Positions 1 to 5,655 of a DNA stretch of 6,257 nucleotides are shown piece by piece. Origin of the DNA: CAZTDU01 sp050248795. GTDB taxonomy: Bacteria > Pseudomonadota > Gammaproteobacteria > Burkholderiales > SG8-39. Location: the NCBI GenBank assembly GCA_050248795.1, contig JBFWRS010000092.1, positions 1 to 6,257 on the forward strand, given 5' to 3'. The translations under genes were made by a program, and so were the position numbers. The notes beneath the pieces are model-generated. The model was not told the DNA's origin, made no database searches, and was given only the letters and a program-made list of their open reading frames with translations. Positions within the stretch are counted from its first letter, which is position 1. Each line of letters begins with the position of its first letter.

Positions 1-1
1 C

Positions 2-1027
2 GGTATCGCCGGCAGCCCGGCCGCGGCACGCGCGCGCGCGGACATGCAGTACTTCTTCGTCAACGGCCGCTTCGTGCGCGACCGGCTGCTCGCCCATGCG
101 GTGCGCGAGGCCTATCGCGAGTTGCTGCACGGCGAGCGGCAGCCCGCATACGCGCTGTTCCTCGAGCTCGACCCGCGCGGCGTGGACGTGAACGTGCACC
201 CGGCGAAGACCGAGGTGCGTTTTCGCGATGCGCGCGGCCTGCACCAGTTCGTCTTCCACGCGCTGAAGCGCGCGCTCGCGCCCGGCGCGGGTGAGGCGCC
301 GGTGGCCCATGCGAGTCCCGCAGCGCCATCTTCGCCCGTCGCCGCGCTGCAGGGTTCCTTCGCCATGTCGCAGCCGCCCGCCGCGTACCAGGCCTTCATC
401 GCCGCGCCGCTGCGGGAACCGGCAGCAGCGGTACCGGGCCATGCGCACCCTCTGGGCTATGCGCTGGGCCAACTGCACGGCATCTACATCCTGGCGCAGA
501 ACGAAGCCGGCCTGGTCATCGTCGACATGCACGCAGCGCATGAACGCATCGTCATGGAGAAGCTGCGCGGCAGCCTCGACGCCGGTGCGGTACAGCGCCA
601 GCAGCTGCTGGTGCCGGTGGTGATGCGCGCTGAGGCGCTGGATGTCGCCACCGCGGAAGAGAACCGCGCAGCGCTCGAAACCCTGGGACTCGAGCTGTCG
701 GTCGCCGGCCCGAACGAACTTGCGGTTCGGGCAGCGCCGCCGCTGCTCGCCAACGGCGACGTTGCCGCGCTCGCGCGCAGCGTGCTGGCGGAACTGCGCG
801 AGTTCGGCGCCGCGCAGGCGCTGGCGGCGCGGCGCGACGAACTGCTCGCCACCATGGCCTGCCATGCCGCGGTGCGCGCCAACCGCATGCTCAGCGTCAC
901 CGAGATGAACGCGCTGCTGCGAGAGATGGAGGAAACCGACCGTTCGGGCCTGTGCAACCATGGTCGCCCGACCTGGTACCAGCTCACGCTGGCCGACATG
1001 GACCGGCTATTCATGAGAGGTCGTTGA
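2..1027 (+). CDS. mutL: DNA mismatch repair protein MutL, C-terminal part (5' end outside window)
   Basis: MutL links MutS mismatch recognition to strand incision. The frame is open from base 2, so the gene starts upstream; the first in-window ATG (44) is internal, since the residues around it (QYFFVNGRFVRDR, then DVNVHPAKTEVRF) belong to the late N-terminal ATPase domain. About 50 residues of Ala/Pro-rich linker follow, roughly 280-450. The C-terminal dimerisation domain starts near LGYALGQLHGIYI. It carries the endonuclease-type motifs: DMHAAHERIVME at 524-559 (the DQHA(X)2E(X)4E site with Met for Gln), ACH near 859 (ACR variant), CNHGRP at 953-970, and a terminal FMR. QQLLVP at 599-616 fits the beta-clamp binding motif. 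E. coli MutL lacks these nuclease motifs, so this protein is predicted to nick DNA itself. The stop is TGA at 1025-1027. Identification is secure; nicking activity is inferred. Confidence 0.97.
   Translation, partial: GIAGSPAAARARADMQYFFVNGRFVRDRLLAHAVREAYRELLHGERQPAYALFLELDPRGVDVNVHPAKTEVRFRDARGLHQFVFHALKRALAPGAGEAPVAHASPAAPSSPVAALQGSFAMSQPPAAYQAFIAAPLREPAAAVPGHAHPLGYALGQLHGIYILAQNEAGLVIVDMHAAHERIVMEKLRGSLDAGAVQRQQLLVPVVMRAEALDVATAEENRAALETLGLELSVAGPNELAVRAAPPLLANGDVAALARSVLAELREFGAAQALAARRDELLATMACHAAVRANRMLSVTEMNALLREMEETDRSGLCNHGRPTWYQLTLADMDRLFMRGR
1016..1020 (+). promoter_or_regulatory. Shine-Dalgarno-like AGAGG before the ATG at 1028
   Basis: AGAGG lies in the last codons of mutL, 7 bases before an ATG that directly follows the mutL TGA (TGAATG). 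It is well placed for initiation or re-initiation at 1028. It is the only good ribosome binding site between mutL and the miaA P-loop; the miaA GTG at 1092 has none. The match could be chance, because it sits in coding sequence for the conserved MRGR end of MutL. Confidence 0.4.
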
Positions 1028-1102
1028 ATGCGGCATACCTTGCGGGGGCACGGGGGGCCGCGGAAGGCCCCCCGTTCCTCCTTGTTCCTTCGTGGGCGCT
1101 GA
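1028..1102 (+). CDS. Possible 24-residue coupling or leader ORF between mutL and miaA
   Basis: This short frame begins with ATG immediately after the mutL TGA and ends with TGA at 1100-1102, 8 bases inside miaA. It has a good Shine-Dalgarno (AGAGG, 7-base spacing). The product would be a basic 24-residue peptide starting MRHTLRGHGG, with no recognisable domain or membrane segment. Its codons span the whole GC hairpin at 1050-1075. If translated, ribosomes would melt the hairpin and finish next to the miaA GTG, allowing re-initiation there. Against it: the codons are dictated partly by the hairpin and the peptide resembles nothing I know. It could also be an artefact, since one base gained or lost in the G6 or C6 run would fuse it to miaA, although that would give MiaA a longer N-terminus than is usual. 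Confidence 0.3.
   Translation: MRHTLRGHGGPRKAPRSSLFLRGR
1050..1090 (+). terminator. GC hairpin with pyrimidine-rich tail after mutL (terminator or attenuator)
   Basis: A perfect 10-bp stem pairs 1050-1059 (ACGGGGGGCC) with 1066-1075 (GGCCCCCCGT) around the loop GCGGAA. It is followed by a tail rich in T and C (TTCCTCCTTGTTCCTT). The stem is very stable, but the tail has no uninterrupted T run, so termination may be partial. It ends only 16 bases before the miaA start codon, so it could attenuate transcription into miaA or limit ribosome access there. Confidence 0.55.
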
Positions 1103-2003
1103 GGCGTTCGTCCTCCTTGGCCCGACCGCCAGCGGGAAATCGACCCTGGTGCTGCAGCTCGCGGGCGAGTTCCCGATCGAGATCGTCAGCATGGATTCGG
1201 CGCAGGTCTACCGCGGCATGGACATCGGCACCGCGAAGCCCTCGGCCGCCGAGCGCAGCCGGGTGCCGCATCACCTGCTCGATCTGATCGAGCCGACCGA
1301 AGCCTACTCCGCCGGGCGCTTTCGCGAGGATGCCGTGCGTGTCGTGCAGGAGATTCTCGCGCGAGGCCGCATCCCGCTGATCGTCGGCGGCACGATGCTG
1401 TACTACCGCGCGCTCGCCTCGGGGCTGGACGCGCTGCCGCAGGCGGACCGCAAGCTGCGCGCGGAGCTGGATGCCGACGCCGCACGGCGCGGCTGGCCCG
1501 CACTGCACGCGGAACTCGCGCGCATCGATCCGCCGACCGCGGCACGGCTCGACGTGAACGACGCGCAACGCGTCCAGCGCGCGCTCGAAGTTCACCGTCT
1601 CACCGGCAAGCCGCTGTCGGCCCTGCAGGGATCGCGCGACGCCGCGTTGCCTTTCGAGCTGGCCGCGTTCGCGCTGGTGCCTGCGGATCGCGCCGAACTG
1701 CACCAGCGCATAGCGGCGCGGTTCGACGCCATGCTGGCTGCCGGCCTGGTGGCAGAGCTCGCCGCGCTGCGTGCACGCCATGCGCTGTCGGCAGGGATGC
1801 CGAGCATGCGCTGCGTGGGCTATCGGCAGGCCTGGGCCCATCTCGAGGGCGAGTTCGGCGCGCGGGACCTGCGCGAAAGAGGAATCGCGGCGACGCGCCA
1901 GCTTGCCAAGCGCCAGCTCACCTGGCTGCGCAGCCTGCCGGACCTGCGGCCCGCCGCAGAGCTTTACGACGCGCTACGCGCGCCGATGCGCCGACCCGCC
2001 TAG
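1092..2003 (+). CDS. miaA: tRNA dimethylallyltransferase MiaA
   Basis: MiaA transfers a dimethylallyl group from DMAPP to N6 of A37 in tRNAs reading UNN codons, the first step towards ms2i6A; it acts in the cytoplasm. The 303-residue length is normal. Visible motifs are the P-loop GPTASGKS at 10-17, DSAQVYRGMDIGTAKP at 35-50 with the catalytic-site Asp35, GGTMLYYRAL at 99-108 with Thr101, RCVGYRQ at 240-246, and the tRNA-binding ATRQLAKRQLTWLR at 267-280. The GTG start at 1092 puts seven residues before LLGPTASGK, as in relatives. No other in-frame ATG, GTG or TTG exists between the mutL stop and the P-loop. There is no Shine-Dalgarno; the leader is instead pyrimidine-rich. The order mutL-miaA is conserved in many proteobacteria, but downstream lies a convergent gene rather than hfq. 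Confidence 0.98.
   Translation: MGAEAFVLLGPTASGKSTLVLQLAGEFPIEIVSMDSAQVYRGMDIGTAKPSAAERSRVPHHLLDLIEPTEAYSAGRFREDAVRVVQEILARGRIPLIVGGTMLYYRALASGLDALPQADRKLRAELDADAARRGWPALHAELARIDPPTAARLDVNDAQRVQRALEVHRLTGKPLSALQGSRDAALPFELAAFALVPADRAELHQRIAARFDAMLAAGLVAELAALRARHALSAGMPSMRCVGYRQAWAHLEGEFGARDLRERGIAATRQLAKRQLTWLRSLPDLRPAAELYDALRAPMRRPA
2000..2003. other. CTAG shared by the stop codons of miaA and ggt
   Basis: The miaA stop TAG is 2001-2003 on the plus strand and the ggt stop TAG is 2002-2000 on the minus strand. They share the palindrome CTAG, so the two convergent genes overlap by four bases. There is no room for a terminator between them, and each transcript must run into the opposite gene. 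Confidence 0.95.
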
Positions 2004-3742
2004 CGGCCGCGCGCGACACCCTCGCGGCGCGGATCGACGCCGCTGCGCCATCCGTGCGGCGTGCGCTCGAAGCCGTGCACGCCGCTGGTGAGCGGCGGGA
2101 AGCCGGTGATGTGGCCGCGCTCGGCGAGCGCATCGCCAAGCTCCTCCAGCGACGTGCCGCGTTCCAGTTGCGTCGGACCGCCACGACTGCCGAAGTTGCC
2201 CAGCTCGATCGCCGCCTGCAGGTCCATGCCCCAGTCGAGCACGCCGACCAGCGCCTTCGCCACGTAGTTGATGATCTGCGGCCCGCCAGGCGAGCCGAGC
2301 GCCATCTGCAGGCGACCGTCGCTGTCGAATACCAGGGTCGGCGCCATCGAGCTGCGCGGACGCTTGCCGCCCTCCACACGATTGGCCACCGGCCGGCCTG
2401 CAAACGTGGGCACGAATGCGAAGTCGGTGAGCTGATTGTTGAGGAGGAAACCGCGCACCATGATGCGGCTGCCGAAGGCGCTCTCGACTGTGGAAGTCAT
2501 CGACACCGCATCGCCCGCGGCGTCGACGATGGAAACGTGGCTGGTGCCCGAAACCTCGGTCTCAGGCGCAGCGCCCAGTTGCAGCGCGCCCTCGGGCTGC
2601 CCGGGCAATGCCGGCCCCATCGAGCGCTCGCCTATGAGGCGCGCGCGCGCCTCGAGGTAGGCCGGCGCCAGCAGGCCGTCGACCGGCTGCGCGCTGAACG
2701 CCGGATCGGCGATGTAGTGGGCGCGATCGGCATACGCCAGCCGCCCCGCCTCGGCAAAAAGGTGCACGGCCTGCGCCGACGCGGGCGCAAGCGACCGGAA
2801 CTGCGTGCGCTCGAGCATGCCGAGGATCTGCAGCACCGCGATGCCGCCGGAACTCGGCGGGCCCATGCCGCACAGGCGCAGCCCGCGAACTGCGCCGCAG
2901 ACCGGCTCGCGCTCGATCGCCCTGTATTGCGCGAGATCCGCAAGGGTAAGGTCGCCCGGCCGCGCATGCGCACGCACCGCGAGCACGATCTCCCGTGCCA
3001 GCTCGCCGCGGTACAGCGCATCCGCGCCGCGCGCGGCGACCTGGCGCAGCGCCTGCGCGTACTCCGGGTTCCGCAGCCGCGTACCGACCGCGACCGCGCG
3101 ACCGTCGGCACGGTAGTAGAGCCGGCGCGCCGCGGCATCGTCGCGCAGCGCGGGGTCCCGTTCCAGCAGCAGATTCAGGCGCGGCGTCACCTGGAAGCCT
3201 TCCTCGGCGGCGAAGATCGCGTACTGGAACAGCTCGCGCCAGGGCAGTCGGCCATGGCGGCGATGCGCAAGCTCCAGCATGCGCAGCAGGCCGGGCACGC
3301 CCACCGACGCCCCGCTCGCCACCGCGTCCAGGAACCGCAGCGGAATGCCGCCATGGCGAAGGAAGCGGTCCTCGCTCGCGGCGAACGGCGCGGCTTCGCG
3401 CCCGTCGTAACTGCGCACCTTGCGCTCCGCCTCGGACCAATGCAGCAGGAATGCGCCGCCACCGATTCCCGAGGACTGCGGCTCGACCAGGCCGAGTACC
3501 GCCTGTACCGCGATCGCCGCATCCAGCGCGGACCCGCCCAGGCTGAGCACCGCGTGGCCCGCGTCGACCGCGACCGGATGCGCGGCCACCACCAGGTGGT
3601 TCGCGGCGGTAACGACGGCCTTCGGCTGTCTGCCGCTGTCCGCCTCGGGCGAGCCCAGTTGCGCAATCGCACCGCTCGCGAACGCAAGTGCGAGGAGCGC
3701 CAGCGCGAGCCCGCCGGAACGCCAGATCAGCGAAGGGACCAT
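2000..3742 (-). CDS. ggt: Gamma-glutamyltranspeptidase / glutathione hydrolase, periplasmic
   Basis: This Ntn-hydrolase cleaves gamma-glutamyl bonds, as in glutathione, and hydrolyses or transfers the glutamyl group. The 580-residue precursor starts with an apparent Sec signal peptide: Arg8, a hydrophobic stretch at 11-22, and a likely cleavage after AIA at 25-27. The nucleophile is Thr400 in GTSHVS, matching Thr391 of the E. coli enzyme. Self-cleavage before it would give a large subunit (about 28-399) and a small subunit (400-580). Other sites are Arg115 in YDGRE (glutamyl carboxylate), PPSSGG at 295-300, Thr418, NNQ at 435-437, Asp440, SSM at 464-466 (oxyanion region) and GSPGG at 483-487. 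E. coli Asn411 is replaced by Glu420, and the lid-loop region is about five residues shorter. It starts 7 bases after the DUF1513 stop with only a weak GAG ribosome site, suggesting coupling. Its stop overlaps that of miaA. The natural substrate is not certain. Confidence 0.95.
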   Translation of the reverse strand: MVPSLIWRSGGLALALLALAFASGAIAQLGSPEADSGRQPKAVVTAANHLVVAAHPVAVDAGHAVLSLGGSALDAAIAVQAVLGLVEPQSSGIGGGAFLLHWSEAERKVRSYDGREAAPFAASEDRFLRHGGIPLRFLDAVASGASVGVPGLLRMLELAHRRHGRLPWRELFQYAIFAAEEGFQVTPRLNLLLERDPALRDDAAARRLYYRADGRAVAVGTRLRNPEYAQALRQVAARGADALYRGELAREIVLAVRAHARPGDLTLADLAQYRAIEREPVCGAVRGLRLCGMGPPSSGGIAVLQILGMLERTQFRSLAPASAQAVHLFAEAGRLAYADRAHYIADPAFSAQPVDGLLAPAYLEARARLIGERSMGPALPGQPEGALQLGAAPETEVSGTSHVSIVDAAGDAVSMTSTVESAFGSRIMVRGFLLNNQLTDFAFVPTFAGRPVANRVEGGKRPRSSMAPTLVFDSDGRLQMALGSPGGPQIINYVAKALVGVLDWGMDLQAAIELGNFGSRGGPTQLERGTSLEELGDALAERGHITGFPPLTSGVHGFERTPHGWRSGVDPRREGVARGR

Positions 3743-3749
3743 GGGCAGC

Positions 3750-4883
3750 TCACTGCGCCGTCAGGCGATTCCAGTGGAACAGGTGCGATCCGGTTAGAAA
3801 CGAGCGGCTCAGGCCGCTGCCAGGCACCGCATCGAGCGACGCAGGGTCTATCTCGACGAGTTCCGCGGTGACGCCGTAGCTGACGAGGAAGCGCCCGCCA
3901 TCGCGCGTCAGCGCGAGCCCGCGGGCACGCGGCAGTTCGACGACCTTGAGCAGCCGCGGCCCATCCAGCGACCACAACGTCACCATGTCTCCGGACGGAT
4001 GCGTGACGGCGGCGACGCCGGAAGGCTCGTGCACCTCGACGCTCAATGCCTCGCCCAGCATGCGCGCCGCGACTTCGGCCGGCTCGGTCATCGTGCGCAG
4101 CGTGTCGTGGCCGCTGCGCATGCTCACCGCGCCAGGCTCCGTGTCAGAGAGTCCTTTGCGCGGCGCCGACACGATCACCAGTCCACCGCCGGCCGTAACG
4201 GCCAGGTGGCCGGTATTGAAGCGTTCGCTGTGCAGCTCGAGCTTCTCCAGCAGGCGCCGCGTCGTCACATCGACGTAGGCGACGCAGGGGCGCATGTCGG
4301 ATCCGAGCGCGCCGCCGCCGTTGGTGACCACGAGCACGCCGCCGCCTTCGATCAACCGGCAGTCGTGCGGGTTCTCGCCGAAGGTCGGAAACTCACCGAG
4401 GTATTGGAGCGTAGCCGCATCGCGTACGCCGATCACGCCGCGTTCCAGTCCGTTCACGGTTTCGGTGGAGTAGAGCAGCTTGCCGTCAGGCGAGAACGCG
4501 CCGTGCCCGTAGAACCAGCGGCCTTCGGTCGGCGCTATGCTGCGCACAAGTTCCCCGCCGGCGAGGTCTACTTCGCAGCAACCTGGCCCGATCTTCTCGA
4601 ACGCGATCAAGCGTTCCGGACGCAAGGGGTCGACCGCAATGCCGTGCGGGAGGAATCCGGTCGGCACGAGCCCGACGCTGCGCCGCGAGAGTTCCACGCA
4701 GGCAAGCGCAAAGCGCTGCGTCACGCGATCCTTTGGGTCGATGTAACCGCCCCCACCCAGCAGGAGCTCGCCTTCCGGCCGCAGGACGTCCGGCGCGGGC
4801 GCAGCATGTCCCGCGGCCCGCAACACCGCAGCTGCGGCCGCCGCGGACTGCGCCAGCGGGCCTTTGCGCTTGCGCGGGCTCAT
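3750..4883 (-). CDS. DUF1513 family protein, beta-propeller-like
   Basis: The protein matches the DUF1513 family, whose members look like repeat beta-propellers and whose biochemical role is not known to me. From the chosen ATG it has 377 residues. Family-typical stretches are LPHGIAVDP (78-86), EGRWFYGHGAFSPDGKLLYSTE (split here by position: 120-141), RGVIGVRD (148-155), EFPTFGENPHD (164-174), VVTNGG (185-190), MRPCVAYVDVTT (197-208) and GHLAV (225-229). The ATG at 4883 is preferred because GAGG lies 8 bases upstream; an ATG at 4928 would overlap the upstream gene by 35 bases and has no comparable support. Relatives usually carry a Tat signal. Here the first 33 residues are RKRK, then an Ala-rich stretch broken by Arg22, then HAAPAPD, which resembles a worn Tat signal without twin arginines. 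Export is therefore doubtful. It lies between an FkbM methyltransferase gene and ggt, apparently in one operon. Confidence 0.85.
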   Translation of the reverse strand: MSPRKRKGPLAQSAAAAAAVLRAAGHAAPAPDVLRPEGELLLGGGGYIDPKDRVTQRFALACVELSRRSVGLVPTGFLPHGIAVDPLRPERLIAFEKIGPGCCEVDLAGGELVRSIAPTEGRWFYGHGAFSPDGKLLYSTETVNGLERGVIGVRDAATLQYLGEFPTFGENPHDCRLIEGGGVLVVTNGGGALGSDMRPCVAYVDVTTRRLLEKLELHSERFNTGHLAVTAGGGLVIVSAPRKGLSDTEPGAVSMRSGHDTLRTMTEPAEVAARMLGEALSVEVHEPSGVAAVTHPSGDMVTLWSLDGPRLLKVVELPRARGLALTRDGGRFLVSYGVTAELVEIDPASLDAVPGSGLSRSFLTGSHLFHWNRLTAQ

Positions 4884-4891
4884 CACTGCCG

Positions 4892-4895
4892 CCTC
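4892..4895 (-). promoter_or_regulatory. Shine-Dalgarno GAGG overlapping the FkbM stop codon
   Basis: On the minus strand TGAGG contains both the TGA stop of the FkbM gene and a GAGG ribosome binding site 8 bases before the ATG at 4883. It decides the start of the DUF1513 gene and suggests translational coupling between the two genes. Confidence 0.6.
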
Positions 4896-5577
4896 AATCC
4901 GCCGCCGGGGCGCGCTGCGCGAGCACATGCAGCATCTTGAACGGGCTGCCGTCTTGCCGCAGCGAGGTGACCGGCACGGACGACCAGTCGAGCGTCGCAG
5001 GCACCTCGGCGCTTAGCCACGCGTCCGCCGCGCCATCGGGCGATCGCCCCGCCGCGTAGACGCGGTACCCGTGGCCCATGAACGCGCCGAGAACGCGCTG
5101 CAGCGGCTGTCCGCGAACCATGTGCAGTTCCACCGCCCAGGTATGCACGCGCGTGAGCCGCGGCAGCGCCTCCTCGAGTACGCCATACTCATGGCCCTCG
5201 ATGTCCAGCTTGACCACCGTGGCGTCGGGAACGAGGGCCGAGAGCGGGTGGCAGGCAACCTTGCGTGTCGCGTTCCCGGCGCTCACCACGCTGTTCCAGC
5301 CGCCTTGCGCGGTGCGAAACACGTCCAGTCCCACCCGGCCCTTGCGCGCAGAAACCGCGCAAGGTTCGACCGTCCACCTGTCGGTGCCGGCAGCCTGGAT
5401 GCGCGCGCGGATCGCGGCGACGTTCTCGGGCAACGGCTCGATCGACACCACCCGGCCGGCATCCCCAGAAGCCTCCCAGAAGAACTGCGACAGGCGCCCG
5501 ACATTCGCCCCGACGTCGGCGACGACCTGCCCGCGCAGCGGGATGTTGTCGGCGTACCACCGTTCCTGTCCGTCCAT
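4894..5577 (-). CDS. FkbM family SAM-dependent methyltransferase
   Basis: FkbM-type enzymes transfer a methyl group from S-adenosylmethionine, often to hydroxyls of sugars or polyketides; the substrate here is unknown. The 227 residues are almost only the catalytic Rossmann domain. Motif I is VVADVGANVG at 18-27, the acidic strand end is IEPLPENV at 46-53, and the family-typical KLDIEGHEYGVLE is at 123-135, followed by VELH at 149-152. The start is fixed: an in-frame TAG lies at 5595-5593, no other start codon lies between, and GGAG stands 6 bases before the ATG. No signal peptide or membrane segment is seen, so it is probably cytoplasmic. It follows the hppA terminator by 26 bases and is the first of three packed genes with DUF1513 and ggt. 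No glycosyltransferase or polysaccharide gene is in the window to suggest a substrate. Confidence 0.88.
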   Translation of the reverse strand: MDGQERWYADNIPLRGQVVADVGANVGRLSQFFWEASGDAGRVVSIEPLPENVAAIRARIQAAGTDRWTVEPCAVSARKGRVGLDVFRTAQGGWNSVVSAGNATRKVACHPLSALVPDATVVKLDIEGHEYGVLEEALPRLTRVHTWAVELHMVRGQPLQRVLGAFMGHGYRVYAAGRSPDGAADAWLSAEVPATLDWSSVPVTSLRQDGSPFKMLHVLAQRAPAAD

Positions 5578-5603
5578 CTGACGCTCCGCCGGCTATATTA
5601 GAC

Positions 5604-5635
5604 AAAAAAAGGGCGGCCGCATGGCCGCCGCCCTT
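5604..5635 (-). terminator. Intrinsic terminator of hppA
   Basis: Read on the minus strand, a 9-bp stem (AAGGGCGGC at 5635-5627 with GCCGCCCTT at 5617-5609) encloses a 9-base loop. An alternative register gives a 7-bp GC stem with the loop ATGC. Seven T residues (5610-5604) follow directly. It begins about 20 bases after the hppA stop codon. This is a textbook Rho-independent terminator for transcripts coming from hppA. Confidence 0.9.
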
Positions 5636-5655
5636 CGCGCCGCGCAGCTGCCGGA

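Noticed and set aside
1028..1091. Frameshifted or pseudogene miaA
   Set aside because: The 303-codon frame from GTG 1092 contains every MiaA motif in one frame at normal length, so the gene appears intact even if the leader is odd.
1011..1841. 276-codon open frame on the minus strand opposite miaA
   Set aside because: It is an antisense shadow of a clearly conserved gene, with Arg/Gly-rich composition and no recognisable motif.
2054..3871. 605-codon open frame on the plus strand opposite ggt
   Set aside because: It lies antisense to a gene with all GGT catalytic motifs, crosses the ggt-DUF1513 boundary, and its His/Arg/Ala-rich product shows no domain. Long antisense frames are expected in GC-rich DNA.
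4884..4928. Longer DUF1513 start at the ATG 4928
   Set aside because: It would overlap the FkbM gene by 35 bases and add 15 residues unlike a signal peptide. The ATG at 4883 has a GAGG at the right distance.
3999..4940. 313-codon open frame on the plus strand opposite the DUF1513 gene
   Set aside because: Composition is His/Arg/Ala-rich without a domain, while the opposite strand matches DUF1513 along its whole length.
5595..5600. TAATAT as a -10 promoter element for the FkbM operon
   Set aside because: No -35-like sequence lies about 17 bases upstream; that position is inside the terminator stem. The match alone is too weak to list.
5609..5635. The hppA terminator acting also for plus-strand transcripts
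   Set aside because: The plus-strand side of the stem ends in CTTCGCGC, without a T run, and no plus-strand gene leads into it.
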